Of a stretch of 64,000 nt of DNA, positions 10,736 to 23,099 are shown piece after piece. This stretch comes from Haemonchus contortus (taxonomy: Eukaryota > Nematoda > Chromadorea > Rhabditida > Trichostrongylidae): contig LS997564.1 of NCBI GenBank assembly GCA_000469685.2, positions 21,548,960 through 21,612,959 on the forward strand, written 5' to 3'. Position numbers and translations under genes: made by a program. A model generated the notes under the pieces. That model saw only the letters and a program-made list of their open reading frames with translations. It did not search any database and had not been told where the DNA came from. Within the stretch, counting starts at the first letter, position 1; every line of letters starts with the position of its first letter.

Positions 10736-12350
10736 AAAGGTAACTCAACCTCTCTTATGAGCAGCTCTGACCATGTAACTCTTTTGTCAGCGAAGGGACA
10801 ATTTGTTCTTCTTGGCAGAAGGGCCATATAAAATGGAGACCAGCAAACACCAATTCAAAAACAGATTATTTATGATAACTACCGGAATAAGGCCTGCCAA
10901 CCTCGATATCGGGAAATGCGTTATACAGTAGTAACATTGGGCTCGGCGGGGGGATGAGCAATTCAATAAATAATCAACTACTATTGAAGCGAATTTGAGC
11001 AAAAGGAAAGTCAAAGAAAAATGAAGATATGGAGCGCCGTTGCTAGGATCCCGCTTTGCAGGTTTGAAGCAAATTCCGATTCGTTTTTGCATCGAGTTGT
11101 CATACCATAGAAAACACATGCCAGCTTGTTTTTGGACCAATTTTTTGTGGGACTGAGAGAGTCCTTACTCCGAAATGCCATAGTGAGTAATGCTGCTTCA
11201 TAACGGCAGGCTACTTTCGTTCTCTCGTGGTCGGGGTTACACACTTGCGATGGGCCAGTAGGGCAAATTTTAGGGGAATGTGTCCAAGCTCCGTCTTTCA
11301 AACGAACCTGACTGCTCGAGTTAGTCGCATCCTCTTTATAATTCGTACGAGACTACTTTGGTGCAGGAAGGGATGGTATGATTGGAATAGCTCTCACAAT
11401 TTGCCATTAAGACCAAAACCCGATTTAAAAAGGTTTAGGTTGCATGTTGGCTTTAGACTCACGATTGTCGAATCATAATAGAAGCAACGGTTACTGAACT
11501 TCTTCATTCCTTTGCTCTTCTGGTCAGCATAGCCAGTTCTGAAAGTAACACCACGTAATATCAGTGGTAGCTTCCAAAAAGCGATATGGTACCACATAGA
11601 AAGAATTAGCAAAGGGAACAGCTACTTTATTGTATTTATGAACCGGATACCAATCTCAACTAATTTTTCATTCCTCCATGCATCAGCGACTTCTCGCGAT
11701 AAACTCTAATAATCAGGTGACTTTCGGAAGCCAGTTCATAGACTGTGAAAGAGTTCTGAACGCAACTCAAGCAATTGGAGCGTTTAAGCAGAGTCGTTAT
11801 CTGCTTAGCTCCCCAGGAAGGACGCAGTCTCTTCTATTCTCACGAAATCCGTTCGAATCCGCCTTCCTTCTGTGTACAGGCATTTTCAATGGTGAAAGAA
11901 ATTGCTCAGACCGATGGCTGGCACACTCTCAAGAGAAACAACATCATTAGTAATGCTCACGTGGCACATCTCACTCACATTGAAGCATCTTATCACATTG
12001 TTTACCCAGGCGACGGCACACAGGTGTTACGCTGTCTCCGGCTATTCTCCTTCGAGGTTCTGAACGTGCTCAACCAGTAAGAAGTAGGTATTTCTGAAGC
12101 CCACTTCCTCTTCTTGAAACTAGATCTTTTCCAAACTGGATCAATCTTTATTGAAGAGCTTTTCAGAGGAATGCACTGGGTACCAGGAAAGCATTCCATA
12201 TATAGAAGTTTCACTTACTGTAATAATGAACATAGGGCCTTGTCGAAGAGTAGAAAAACGATGAACTTGGCTCACACTCTTAGTCGGTGAGCTACCGCTA
12301 TTCAACGTTAAGGAGCCATTCAAATGCAGCATACAGCACCTTAGTCTCAC
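10736..12350. other. Unassigned stretch
   Basis: About 1.6 kb without a supported gene. The longest frames (about 117 codons at 10787-11140 minus; about 101 codons at 11775-12080 plus) show no domain, and splice-site placement does not link them convincingly. Confidence 0.4.
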
Positions 12351-12429
12351 AGGGATGAAGGGTTGGGGGCAAAACTCCGGCCCAAGACCGGACTCTAATC
12401 CGCTTTCCGAGCACCGTGCTCTTCATCCC
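12351..12429. repeat. Short inverted repeat (hairpin)
   Basis: GGGATGAAG at 12351 and CTTCATCCC at 12421 are perfect inverse copies enclosing about 60 bp. Further internal complementarity (CCGGCCCAAGACCGG) makes a branched fold plausible. It is not a canonical tRNA. Confidence 0.5.
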
Positions 12430-12599
12430 TTGCACTATCGAAAGCCTTCTGAAATCCAGCTGACTGACTCACCAACAAACTAAAAATACATTCATCTCGC
12501 TAAGTGGGTCTGTTGTTGTGTCTGTGTGCCTGGTGGGGAGTACGTGCCTGTACATAAGTGCATGCATGTAGGCATGTATGTCTGTGTAATTGATGCCTA

Positions 12600-13110
12600 A
12601 ATTTGGGAACGAAACCTGAGACAGGATCGGAACTGATGGTGGTGACGGGAACTGAAAGTGATGTAAACTGATAAGGAGACGCATAAGGCAAGGGGCATAA
12701 GGCAGTGGGATCCGTTGTATCCTTCGCGTCTAACAGTGGAACGGTGGCTTTTGGTTGGAACACGGTAACGTGCGATATGCCCGGATCGTGGATGGTCGGT
12801 GAAAGGGACTGGTGTTAAGTGAAAATGTAATATAGGTGACCATAGAAAGCATAGAAAGCAAGAGACATCTGGGTTGTAAAGCCCCATTGTACCCATGTGA
12901 TTAATATGGATGAGATGGGAAATGGTGGGATCGTAGGCACTTGGTGAAAGGAAGTGATGACAACAGATAAAGGCTGATTAGGAGCTAGGAGAAGGCAAAA
13001 GTTATGGAGTAGCTTGTGCCCTTCGACTTAACAGTGGAATCATGACCCGTTGGAGGGAGATGTTGGGGTCATGATTGTCGGTAACCTGACACTTTGATAT
13101 GCTTCATAGA
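12600..13110 (+). repeat. Two degenerate direct copies of about 300 bp
   Basis: The segment with GAACTGAAAGTGATG...CCTTCGCGTCTAACAGTGGAA (about 12650-12745) recurs diverged as GAAAGGAAGTGATG...CCTTCGACTTAACAGTGGAA (about 12947-13040). In each case it is followed by a GGTTGGA or GTTGGAG and a TCGTGATGGTCGGT-like string. This is an old tandem or dispersed duplication with no coding signal. Confidence 0.55.
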
Positions 13111-14590
13111 GTAAGAGGGGAGTTCAGGCTAAGTTGACGAAAATGAGTGATAAGTGCAGTGATAAGGACCGACTGAAGTTATTATAGTTATATTGAGGTA
13201 AGTTTGATTTCTTTCTTGCCAGAAAATTTCGCAATCATGCTTCAAGGTTCGCGACTCAGTGGAAGACCATGTCTTTTCTTTCCAACGGCATCAACTGCCA
13301 TATTACTTATCCTACCGTAAAACACACTAAGAAAGTGGTTCATCTCCACGAAGACAAGGAGGAACATGGACACGAACATGGGTTTTCGGAAAAGGTGGTG
13401 ATATTATTAACTCACAGCTTTAGCAGGTATAATTCAAGGCTTATGTTGATATACCAGATTGCTCAGTTGCAGAAAACTTGATGATCCAGTAGACCATTCG
13501 AAAGAGACGCTTAATGGACGATTATTAATGAAATCAGGAGCAGCAAAGTGAGCGTTCGTAACCGTTAACGACAAGAGGACACGCTTCATTGAGAATCTGT
13601 GGTCGAAAACGAATCATTACTCTCACGAAAAGAGAAAGAGTAGGTCAACCTCTCGATAACTCCGTTATAAGGGAGAGGGAGTCTGATTCGCTAGAAATGG
13701 ATTTGTGTTTTAGTACATATGGGTGTGACCGTCCCTCTGCCTATCACGAAGTTCGTAACTCATTTCTTCCCGCTCCTACCCCCGTTTCAGGAACGGAGTT
13801 CTAACATCGAGCGAGTGCAGGATGTAAAACGAAAACTGCGCCGCGCCGGTGGCCGGTATACATAGAACAGTAGAGAACCCTCGATTAGCCTTCAATTCAT
13901 AAGCTATTTGCAACTCATGTTTTCTAGAAAACAGGTTATTTATGTGTGTTCGCGTTCCGTCACAAGAAGGGAGAGAGCTCAGAGCAAGCTCCAACGGGCC
14001 AATAACAATACATAAACGTTATCTACACGTGTCTACGGATCCCTCTCAATGCTACCTTGCTCAATCTAATGGTAGGTTGATGCGAAAGGCTTGAGACACA
14101 GAAGAACTTGGGTTAAGCAACTCTCCAAGAGATCTTTTGTAGCCTTCGTTCCGAAACCCTTTCTAGTCACAGGCTCACAATCTCAGAACTACCGCCTATA
14201 GTATTTTAATTGGTCCCCGAGCGCTTCCTTGTGAATTATCCCCAAATGTGAAACACACGCGTGACGATTCACTCCCAAATGAAAGCAATTTCGGTAGGAT
14301 ATAACGGTGTATAAGGACTAAATCATCTAAAAGGAAACGACTTTGTCGATATCTGACTACCATGGGCGACTTCTTCTGAGTCTAAAAAGAAATGCTCCAC
14401 CACGATCACTCCCTCTAAGCAATTAGTCACGATTACCATGCACAACGGCAGCTTGAAGAACTCCCCTGTGCAATTCAAGAAGAAATTTTCGGAATTTCGA
14501 GTACAAATCAGCCAATTTAACCTTCATTATTGGCCTCCCAGACATATTTAGCTCCGATATGCATTCATTTGAAGCGGTAAGCTGCTAATA
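13111..14590. other. Unassigned stretch
   Basis: About 1.5 kb with no supported gene. The frames are short and without motifs. Confidence 0.4.
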
Positions 14591-14663
14591 GTCTCGGTAC
14601 TGTAAGGGATACGAACACGGTGCCCGGGTAGCACAAGTATGGGTTCGAGCCCCGTCCGAGGCC
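14591..14663 (+). pseudogene. tRNA-like sequence, probable tRNA pseudogene
   Basis: A 7 bp acceptor stem can form between GTCTCGG (14591) and CCGAGGC (ending 14662). A 5 bp T-stem, ATGGG/CCCGT, encloses the loop TTCGAGC, giving a good B box. The D-stem has three of four pairs. The anticodon stem GTGC/GCAC encloses CCGGGTA, which would read GGG (proline). Position 33 is C and position 37 is T, both unusual, so a working tRNA is unlikely. It may instead be the head of a tRNA-derived repeat. Confidence 0.5.
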
Positions 14664-15934
14664 GACAATCCGTCCACAAATCGCCATCATAGTAAGATTC
14701 TTACACTCTTCGTGTCGTCTCACTGTTCTTAAAAGAATCTTGCTTCATTCTATCCTAGGCAATACTTGGATTTTTTACAAGCTTCTAGGTACCTTTTTTA
14801 TTGTTTCGGTGAAAATATTACAAGTAAGCTTACGAAAAATAGCAATATGATTAGAGGATTAGTTCGAGAAAATGACATAGATACAAGGTAATTATTATGT
14901 TACTGACAGGATTCTTACATTTGATAGAAACGCAGCCATAACGGAACAGAGAACTCAAACTCCAACTGAGATCAGAAACCAATATCGTGAGAACCCTCTA
15001 GAAGAGGTGAGGAAAAGCACCACGCGCATCACCATTGCAGACACTCGAGACTGCTCTCCAAAATTATCAAGTATGACCCTCGAAATCTACTTTGCATTTT
15101 GAAGATAGCAGGAAAAAAATTAGTTTCCCCGAGCTGCATAAATCATTGCAATGCTTAAGCGATTGAATTTAAACGTGTATTGGACCAATCACTAGTCTGG
15201 AACATAGCCAAAAAGTGCCCTCAACACAAATAAAGAAACATAAAGAACATGACCATGAAAAGCGGTTGCAGAAAAAGTAACAACGGAGAGTAGAGTATGA
15301 ATAGGGGTCGAACAGAATGAAGTTTTAAAAACCAATACCATAAACAAAGCTTATAAATGCTCATGGAACCTGCTTATAACAACTGACTGAAATTTTGCAT
15401 CGAGTCCAGCCATGTTGAATAGAACGCTAATTCAGAAGGAAACGGGACAAGTGATCAAATTATCAAACCCTCATAACATTTCCGCCCTCCATCGAATATC
15501 GAAGCACCCCCGTAGGGTCACCCTTCTATTCAATATATATTTCTGCCCGCGGTTCTATCTTCAGCCCGTTGCCACTTCTATCGAGCTCACCTGTTCTTTG
15601 AATCAATCCCACTCCACTAAACTTCCAATCCCCTTTAATGTTAATCCAGTTGATAAATTTTCCATAACATTTCATGGGTGAATTATCGGTGCGACTAAGA
15701 GCTCTCATCTGTACGTCTCCTAATATTTGTCTCCATTGCTCGCTGATTTCTCCCTTGCTGTCATTTTCGCTGCCTGCTGTCCTTCCTAATCTGCAATGGC
15801 ATGCAGCTACAGCTAGGCTGTAGTCGGAATTTTCTAATGCTTCAGCCTCTCGGATTTAGTTTACTTGCTACTGCTATTATATTATTCCATTTATAGTCAC
15901 AACGACCGTTTGCCTAGCATAAAGGAAGCATAGG
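14664..15934. other. Unassigned spacer
   Basis: No supported gene in this 1.27 kb. The open frame at 15412-15681 (89 codons) has no recognisable domain. Confidence 0.4.
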
Positions 15935-16216
15935 GGGCGGAGGTGGTGTAATGGTAAGCGACGCACTGTCAAACGAGCATTGTCACGGGTTTGAATCCTG
16001 GATAGGTATCCGTTTAGATCAATCAAGCCTTCATTTCCTTGGGGTCGGTTGATTTGTACCGGGCTCGTCTGGGAAGATAAAATCACTGACTGTACATCGG
16101 CTAGCCACTTCAAGTCATTGTATAGGCCATATACGCACTCATTACGACTACGTTTCCGAATGTAAGTTTAATGCGAAGGCGCATCCTTTAGACGGGGTTG
16201 ACTGACGCCGGAAGAC
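15935..16216 (+). mobile_element. tRNA-derived SINE, copy 1
   Basis: The copy begins GGCGGAGGTGGTGTAATGGTAAG, which contains an A-box-like TGGTGTAATGG. A B box follows (GGGTTTGAATCC at about 15989). The body shares with the other copies GGGGTCGGTTGATTTGTACC, GACTGTACATCGGCTAGCCA, TATAGGCCATATACGCACTCA, TACG.TTCCGAATG and the tail GACGGGGTTGACTGACGCC. It has no coding capacity; transcription by RNA polymerase III from the internal promoter is inferred from the boxes. Confidence 0.8.
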
Positions 16217-16290
16217 TTCAACCTTCAAATGGGAACAATGAAAATGGTTCAGATCTCGTTCAATTCTGCTGCTCTTCGTGGACAAATTAA

Positions 16291-16949
16291 AGGCACAGTT
16301 CACGATAATTTTGGGTAATCCAGATTATGATGAAAAATGGAAGACAAGATCGAAACTAGTGCGACTGAGGTGAAGAAACTGCGTGCATCGGTGTTTCCAG
16401 AATGAAAAAAGGCTTCGAGAAACCGTTAAAAAGGGGGCTGGACAAGAATGAGACCAGAAAAATGAAGAAGAGTGGGGCGTCCGGACGAGCTAAACAGTGT
16501 GTTTCACTGCGCGCGTGTGGGTCCTGGTGCGAATAACAGACGAAGCAAAAATTCATTCACTTATAAGCATAAATGAACAAAAAACCCTAGTGACAGCAAA
16601 AGTAGCTCACCTTTTTCAACCTCTAGGAGTAGGAAATTAAATAAGGGATCGCGGCAGCAAAAAGAAAATTAGGGGAAAAAGAATGGGAGAAAACATCGCC
16701 TCATCACTCGGCGATTAGCTGATTGTGCGTGGGTCCTAGAACGAATAATAGCAATCTGCATTGTCTCAACACTCGTCTAACGTGACACCCGATCGAGGGG
16801 CGGACACGCGAACTACGGCAGCAACGGGGCTGCCACTATGCTCTGGACGTCGAGATTTGGGGAGCGAGAGGGTCCTTCTACAACCCATGGGGGGCGCTGA
16901 GTATTCCTAAAGGAAGAACTCAGTAACCTTTTTATCGTGAACCGTGCCT
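16291..16949. mobile_element. TTAA-flanked MITE (piggyBac type), copy 1
   Basis: Left terminus AGGCACAGTTCACGATAA is preceded by TTAA (16287-16290). Right terminus ends TTATCGTGAACCGTGCCT and is followed by TTGA, a one-base variant of TTAA. Length is 659 bp. Internal sequence is shared with the copies at 17679, 37138 and 49747. The precise TTAA target site is the signature of piggyBac-superfamily integration. It encodes no transposase, so it is non-autonomous. Confidence 0.85.
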
Positions 16950-16955
16950 TTGAAG

Positions 16956-17674
16956 AAAACGAAAGCTCCAAGAATGATTTGAAAACAAACCATCTAAGTA
17001 CCACATCGACGTTACATTACTTACCTACTTCCCTTTGAATATTCATTTTGTGAGAAAGGTGACTTATAAACGCTTAATTTGTCCCGGCCGGGCACGAACA
17101 CCAACCTGCTATTCGAATTCAGCTATTTCATGCTTCTACCTCATGCTTCTATGCGGTCATCTTAATGAATTCGGGAGTTGTGTAAACAATTCAGCCCATG
17201 CGGAATTTGATCTTTCGAATGTGACTCTCCGAAAAGAATCTTCGCACGTTTACAGCAATAGTAAGTTCATCCTCGATTTTTCATGAAAAATCCAACCTGG
17301 GAAGCATCGCAATATTCTAGAGAATTGCCATAGTTTTTTCTTTTCTATTCTCCAAACACTAAAAAATTCTTTGTAAAATTCGATGTTCAATTCCGCAGAA
17401 TCAACAGATGCTTCGAGAGAGTTGGAGCAAGGAAACTGAATAGAGGAAAAGAAAGGAAAGTTGCTATCATGGTTCTGAAATGTGGATCAAGCTCATCGAA
17501 GCCATATAAGTACAACCATTCCTAGTTTGTACCAGACCTAAGTAGCAGTGCAGAAGTACTCACTTGAGCGGGGACTACTTCTAATACGACTTCTTAGACC
17601 CAGACAGATTGAACTGAAATAATGAAGGTGACACTTCGAAATATAAGGATAAGGCTGGACTCCAAACCCATCGC
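16956..17674. other. Unassigned spacer between two MITEs
   Basis: No supported gene. The 83-codon frame at 17035-17286 has no recognised domain. Confidence 0.4.
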
Positions 17675-17678
17675 TTAA

Positions 17679-18350
17679 AGGCACAGATCACGATGATCTT
17701 GGGCAATCCAAATTATCACGAAAAATGGAAAATAAGATGGAAAATTGTGTGATGAAGGCGGAAAAAGTGCGTGAATCTTTGTTCCCAAAGTGAAAAAAGC
17801 TTCAAAAAAATCGTTAAAAAGGGGGCTGGACGAGAAGAAGACTAAAAAAATGAAGAAGAGTGAGGCGTTTGGACGAGCTATACAATGTGTGTCATTGCGC
17901 ACATGTGGGTCCTGGTGCGAATAGCTGACTACAGCAAGCAAAAATGTCCTTCAAAATTCATTCACTCATAATCATATGTTAACAAAAAACCCCTAGTAAC
18001 AGCAGAAACAGCCCACCTTTTTCAGCCTCTTGAGGGAGAAAATTAGAATAAGGATAGCAGCAGCAACAAAAAAGAATAACAGAGAATAAAAGCGGAAAAA
18101 CATGGCCTCATCAATAGGCGGTCAGCTGATTGCGTGCTGAATGTGTGGGTCTTGACGCGATATTGCAATCTGTATCGCCTCGACACCCGTCTGACACATC
18201 ATCAGTCTAGAGGCTGGGCATCCGGGTGATCCGGTAACGAGGCTCCCACTGTGCCCTAGCCGTTCAGTTTTGGTACTCGACAGTGTTCTATCTGTTACCC
18301 GTGGAGGCCACGGGGACAACTCAGAACCATTTTCATCGTGAACTGTGCCT
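17679..18350. mobile_element. TTAA-flanked MITE (piggyBac type), copy 2
   Basis: Perfect TTAA on both sides (17675-17678 and 18351-18354). Termini are AGGCACAGATCACGATGA and TCATCGTGAACTGTGCCT. Length is 672 bp. The body aligns with copy 1 throughout, including the GGGGGCTGGACGAGAA and GTGGGTCCTGGTGCGAATA strings. Confidence 0.9.
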
Positions 18351-18354
18351 TTAA

Positions 18355-18810
18355 TGTGAAAGGGCGGCGTTCGACAACGTTTGGGTTACAGCATATAGCC
18401 AACGAGGTACTCTACAACGCTTCTGCTTAGCACTTATTGCATGTTCTTATCTTTTTCACTGGAGGATTGGGGGATTCTGAAGCAAAGCACATTGTAATGA
18501 TAGTAGAAATATTAACCAGTCGTACTCGTGCTTGGTGTGGCAGTTTGTGAAAATGCACGAAGTTAGAGACTATACAGAGAAATACAGGCAAAAAAGAAAA
18601 TGTAAGAAGAAGAAAGTAAGAAAACTGAACGAGCCTCACCGTTTTCTTTTCGGGCACCGCGCCCAAAACGGTAATTTTGCCCAGACCACAGATTTGATTG
18701 TGAGATTCTTGCAAATAAGAGCATTTGAAAACAGAAAAGATAAAAGAAACCATATTTCCCACGGGCGAGGGTTAACAGACTTGAGGAATAGTAACAGTAA
18801 TGGTTTTGCC
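18355..18810. other. Unassigned spacer
   Basis: No supported gene. The overlapping frames of about 100 codons on both strands (18427-18828) lack recognisable motifs. Confidence 0.4.
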
Positions 18811-19110
18811 GGGGCGGAGGTGGTGTAGTGGCAAGTGGTGCACTATATCACACGCACGGTCAGGGGTTCGATTTCCGGATCGACCAACCAGGCCAACTAA
18901 GCCTTCCATTCCTCCGGGGTCGGTGAATTGGTAACAGACTCGTCTGGGAGGATAAAAGCACTGACTTGTACATCAGCTGGCCACCGCAAGTCATTATATA
19001 GGCCACATACGCACTCATCACGCCACTACGATTCTGAATGAAAGTCGAGTGCTGGGGCGCATCCCACAGACGGGATCGATTAACGCCAAAAATTTATCCT
19101 TTTATTATTA
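18811..19110 (+). mobile_element. tRNA-derived SINE, copy 2 (best preserved)
   Basis: Starts GGGGCGGAGGTGGTGTAGTGGCAAG. A box TGGTGTAGTGG and B box GGGGTTCGATTTCC (18872) are close to tRNA consensus. The body contains GTCGGTGAATTGGTAACAGA, CTCGTCTGGGAGGATAAAAG and TATAGGCCACATACGCACTC. The tail is GACGGGATCGATTAACGCC followed by an AT-rich end. Lack of coding frames and internal polymerase III boxes support a SINE. Confidence 0.85.
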
Positions 19111-20437
19111 GAGGATTCTGAAGGCTATATTGTCGAGTATACAGAGGGAAAGACCACAGCGATAGAAACTCTGATCCTACGGATAGGATCAGAACAGTCA
19201 TGAATTCAATCTGACTGCACTGGAGCTAAGCTTGGAATTAATGCGCATACAGCGTTGTAGAAGTTGGATTGTAATGAATGTAAGGCTAGAAAAAAGTAAT
19301 TTTTGACAACGCAAAGAAGCTCTCGAAAGCTGAGCTACGCTGAATCCAGTTCATTTTTCGAGGCAGAACTGAATGGCAGAATCAAAGGCACTGTCGGATT
19401 TGAGGACGATTTGAACCGCTGTGGAGCCAAGGGCGTTCACCTAAGGGAGAAGTAGCCTTCTAACAACAACGCGTGCACCCCCTAGTAGTAAGCCAACTTG
19501 TAAATAGGCCCACACCCGCTCAGTGGTTATTCGAGAGTTCAAGAGAGCTCAGAGAGTTTAATATGGGCAATTCAATGCTTCCATCCTCAACTAGTAACTC
19601 CCCTAATCGCTGAATCCGTCTGCATTTTCAACATTCAGCCACACCCTTATGCCCTTAGGTAAATCTGAACAGGTGGGAACTTCTTCCAGTCAAACTTACA
19701 ACTTTACTGAGATTTTGTGAATTTTTTGTTTTGCCTCCGAATGAAACATGGGAAGTTCACAATACAATATAGTATCGAAGAAGAATTCCCTAAAAACGTC
19801 AACCTTTTTTGGTAATCCCGTTGGTCTCTCCATCAAACAGATGCTTCTTATCAGAATTCTCCAGCCCCATTGTGTTGACCAGAGATGAAAAAAGAGAGAA
19901 GAGGACAGAAACGTCCGTTGAGCGAAGGCCATCAAAATAGAGGAGAGGTCGGTGTTCTCGGCGACAGACAAATGCCGAGAATTCGGAGCAACTGGCGCCA
20001 GCTGTCACATCAATGAAAAACGAATTGAGCCGTCTGTCGTGGCATAGGTGTTGCGGGTGGCGGATACGCAAAACACTGGAGACAAGCGAGAGAGAGAACT
20101 TTAATGATGTTCGAAGCAATCATGGCAATTCAAGTGGCTTCGCAGAATGCCGATAATGACCTACGTAAACGTTTTTCGGAAATACAGGCAGGGTAAGTGA
20201 TGAAGTCTACTCTCATCAATTCTCTCAGTTTGTGCCACACGTCTGAGCTCCAATCCTAGTCGGAAGCGCATCAAAATGTGCATCTGTTCTACATGAGGGC
20301 TCAAAAATCCTTGACTCCTTTCACCTGGATATTCAGTCTCGTACTCGCTGCCGCTTTCTTGGAGGCAAGCGAGTGTTTTAAGCTGTAGCTGGCCAACATG
20401 AGATCAAACTCAAAGCCAAACAACTCATGTCATGAAG
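19111..20437. other. Unassigned stretch
   Basis: About 1.3 kb with no supported gene or RNA. Frames on the minus strand at 19696-20119 overlap each other and have no domain. Confidence 0.4.
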
Positions 20438-20739
20438 GACAAAAGACAAAGCCTGTGGCGTTAATTAACCCCTTTTTTGGGATGGGCCCCCACACTTGGC
20501 TTCCATTCAGAGTCGTAGTGGATGTTCGAATGCGCAAGAGGCCTAAGAATGTTTCGCAATGGTCAGCCGATATATAAGCCGTAAGTGTTTGTCTTCCTGG
20601 AACCAGCCGACCTCGGGAGATTGGAAGGCCTCAAATTCCCCAGGCTCAGCTAGGCTGGGCGGATATCGACCCCAGATTCGATTTACTTACAGGATATATG
20701 ATATGACTATTTCCGCCACTTGCCACTACGCCACCCCTA
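20438..20739 (-). mobile_element. tRNA-derived SINE, copy 3 (reverse)
   Basis: Read on the minus strand from 20739, it begins GGGTGGCGTAGTGGCAAGTG. A degraded B box (AAATCGAATCTGG) follows. The body keeps GAGGTCGGCTGGTTCC, the TATATCGGCTGACCA segment, CCACTACGACTCTGAATGGA, and the tail GGGGTTAATTAACGCC. More diverged than copy 2. The plus-strand frames across it are coincidental. Confidence 0.7.
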
Positions 20740-22039
20740 TTGCGTTATCGACATGTACCATAGGAAATGGAGGAAAAGCGGCGTTGGTGCCATCTCTCAA
20801 GTATCAGGTCACACGTTCGAAAGTTCGCAGTCATTCGAACGGCTGGTGGGGAGAGGGCAAAGGCTGGACCCCTCGACCTTGTTTCTAATAGAAGCTAGTA
20901 CCGTTAGTTGCGACACTGCCCAATCAGTCACACTGCCCATAACTGCAAAGGGGGAAGTTCAAAAATTGAAAGGAATATCCCAGATAGAATTAGTCAGAAA
21001 TCAACTCAGAGTTTATACTTGGGACGTCTCGATAGGGAAAACCGCTGCTCCAACTCATCATAAGTTGAAACTCACTTGCAAGATCAGACGTCCCCCAGGC
21101 ATCATGTCGAAAAAAGGGTGCTAATTTTTGAACAAGGATGATCGAGTACAATGAAAAGTCGAGATGATGCCTGCGATGTTCATCTGCTTGCGAAGGGAGC
21201 CTCTTTTAAAAGCGGCATTGGCCATGGACGTATTTGCATACTGAGCAAAAAGTAACAAGCGTCGAAAGTGGATTGATTCAGATGAGGAGCCGCCAGAATT
21301 TACCTATGAAGAGCCACGTAGTTCCAAGCAGGCACCTATCGTGACTGTAAAATTTCAAGGCGCGATTTTTAGTTGGCTCTATTTCTAGGAAGAGAGTGTC
21401 ACTGCTGATGCATCATCAAAATCTCTACAATTGCATGACAGAACGCAATTACGAGAAAAATATTACCGGTTAAGAATATAGGTGAAGTCCGACGGTGCTC
21501 AAATTGCGTGGCAGTTTCGGGAGCAAAGATATTGAAACGCTGATTCAACCATCATGTTCACGGTGCGACCTTAACGGTTCTGGTCAACTGATGCAAATGT
21601 CAGTGGCAATTGCTTTGTGACTAATGGATCGCTAGAACAGACCTAAACAGCGTTAACTCAGTTTTTATCGAGGAAAAGGAGTCGCTGCTTAGATGGTTTG
21701 GAAGCTCGGAATGAATTGTTGACAACGACGTAGCCTACTCGACTGAATACTAATATTTCGACTTTTCTCATTTGCTCTCACTTCATTATTTTATTCTAAC
21801 GAAGCTTTCAAACTTTTTAAGAAATGATTGATCAACTAGAATTACAAGTATATATAGAGAACGAAGGTAAAGGATGCCCCAATATAGACATGGAAGAGGA
21901 GACCACGTAGGTGCAGGGGTGCCAGATTTTCCCTATTTCGGATAGTACTCAAGAAAATCAAGAAGTTAATTTGTCCCGAGAAGACAAAATGCTGAGCAAA
22001 CCATTATCAGCGTTTAGAATCAGTGACTGAATCTTTTCA
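20740..22039. other. Unassigned stretch
   Basis: About 1.3 kb without a supported gene. The 134-codon frame at 20720-21124 begins inside the SINE and has no recognised domain. Confidence 0.4.
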
Positions 22040-22080
22040 AGGCACAGTTCTCCCCTTAAAGGCAGAGTTCACGATAAAAA
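22040..22080 (+). repeat. Two nested TTAA-MITE termini
   Basis: AGGCACAGTT at 22040 is followed 20 bp later by TTAA and AGGCAGAGTTCACGAT (22060). The arrangement looks like a second element end inserted at or beside the first. I find no matching right terminus downstream. Confidence 0.6.
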
Positions 22081-22204
22081 TGGCCTATGAGATATCCCTC
22101 TAGGATAAATATGGGGCCACTCGTGTACCATGTGTGGCACAGTCAGGTCGCAATACGGCTTCTATAGAGCGTTATAAAGACTCAAAGATTGCCCAGTGTG
22201 TATC

Positions 22205-22625
22205 ATCGGACAAGTTTCACCGGCATCGTAGAGGCTGCACCGGTCACAAGGGAACCCATGTGGGAAGTTCAAACAACTTGTTACGACCTATGGCGACAGT
22301 GAAAGATAATTAGTGGACAGCTTTGGCTCGATTTAGTCAGCTCATTACGCTAATATCAACAACTATACGAATTCTCCCTTCACGTTATTTCCGTCATGGT
22401 AGACTCGTCCAACCTCTACTTTTTCACGAATTTTGGCAAAATCGAGTTTCTACTGCATTGTAGAGGCGGCACCAGCCACAGGAGACGTGAGACAATTTCG
22501 GACATTTATGTCTCAGTGTAGTAGCCTCTTTACACAAATGCAGCGACTGACGCTTGCCCGAATACCCCTTCCATGCCGTTTTTGTCATGTTAATCCCGCA
22601 CAACCTATTTACACTACCTTATAGA
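22205..22625 (+). repeat. Diverged direct duplication
   Basis: TCGTAGAGGCTGCACCGGTCACA at about 22226 recurs as TTGTAGAGGCGGCACCAGCCACA at about 22457. Flanking similarity continues on the right of each (GTCATGGTAGACTCGTCCAACCT versus GTCATGTTAATCCCGCACAACCT). Units are about 200-230 bp. No protein is evident. Confidence 0.55.
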
Positions 22626-23099
22626 AGCTTCATTTTTCACAAGACTGACGAGTTTTTTCGCTTTCTTTGTCACCGATGCACTATTTTGGACCAACACTTC
22701 CGCTTTTCATCTTGAAAAGGGTTGTTGGAAATTATCGTGGGTTGTGCCTTCGGAATGGCTGGTATATCGTTGAAAGAATGAGCGGTCGAGTCGGCTTTAC
22801 AGGGTCTGTTCGATATACCATGTCGAATGACGACGAATGAAACGAATGCTTCCGGGGTCGTACTCCATGCAGGATAATTTATATCCATCCTCCTCAGTTT
22901 TGACCTTCCGCTCTCTTCATAAAGCGCAGATTGCCAACGAGTAATACAGACCTAATCGTGAAGCCAGCGATTGGTTTGCAGCACTTTGAACTGAAAAAAA
23001 GGAATCGTTATTGAAGAGAAAATTTGACATTTTTGTGGGCGATTTACCAACCTTGAAACCGAAGGTCGTCAAGTTTTATAATAACATCTACACAAAGCC

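Noticed and set aside
12600..13110. CRISPR-like array
   Set aside because: Only two diverged units of about 300 bp; no short regular repeats with spacers, and the DNA is eukaryotic.
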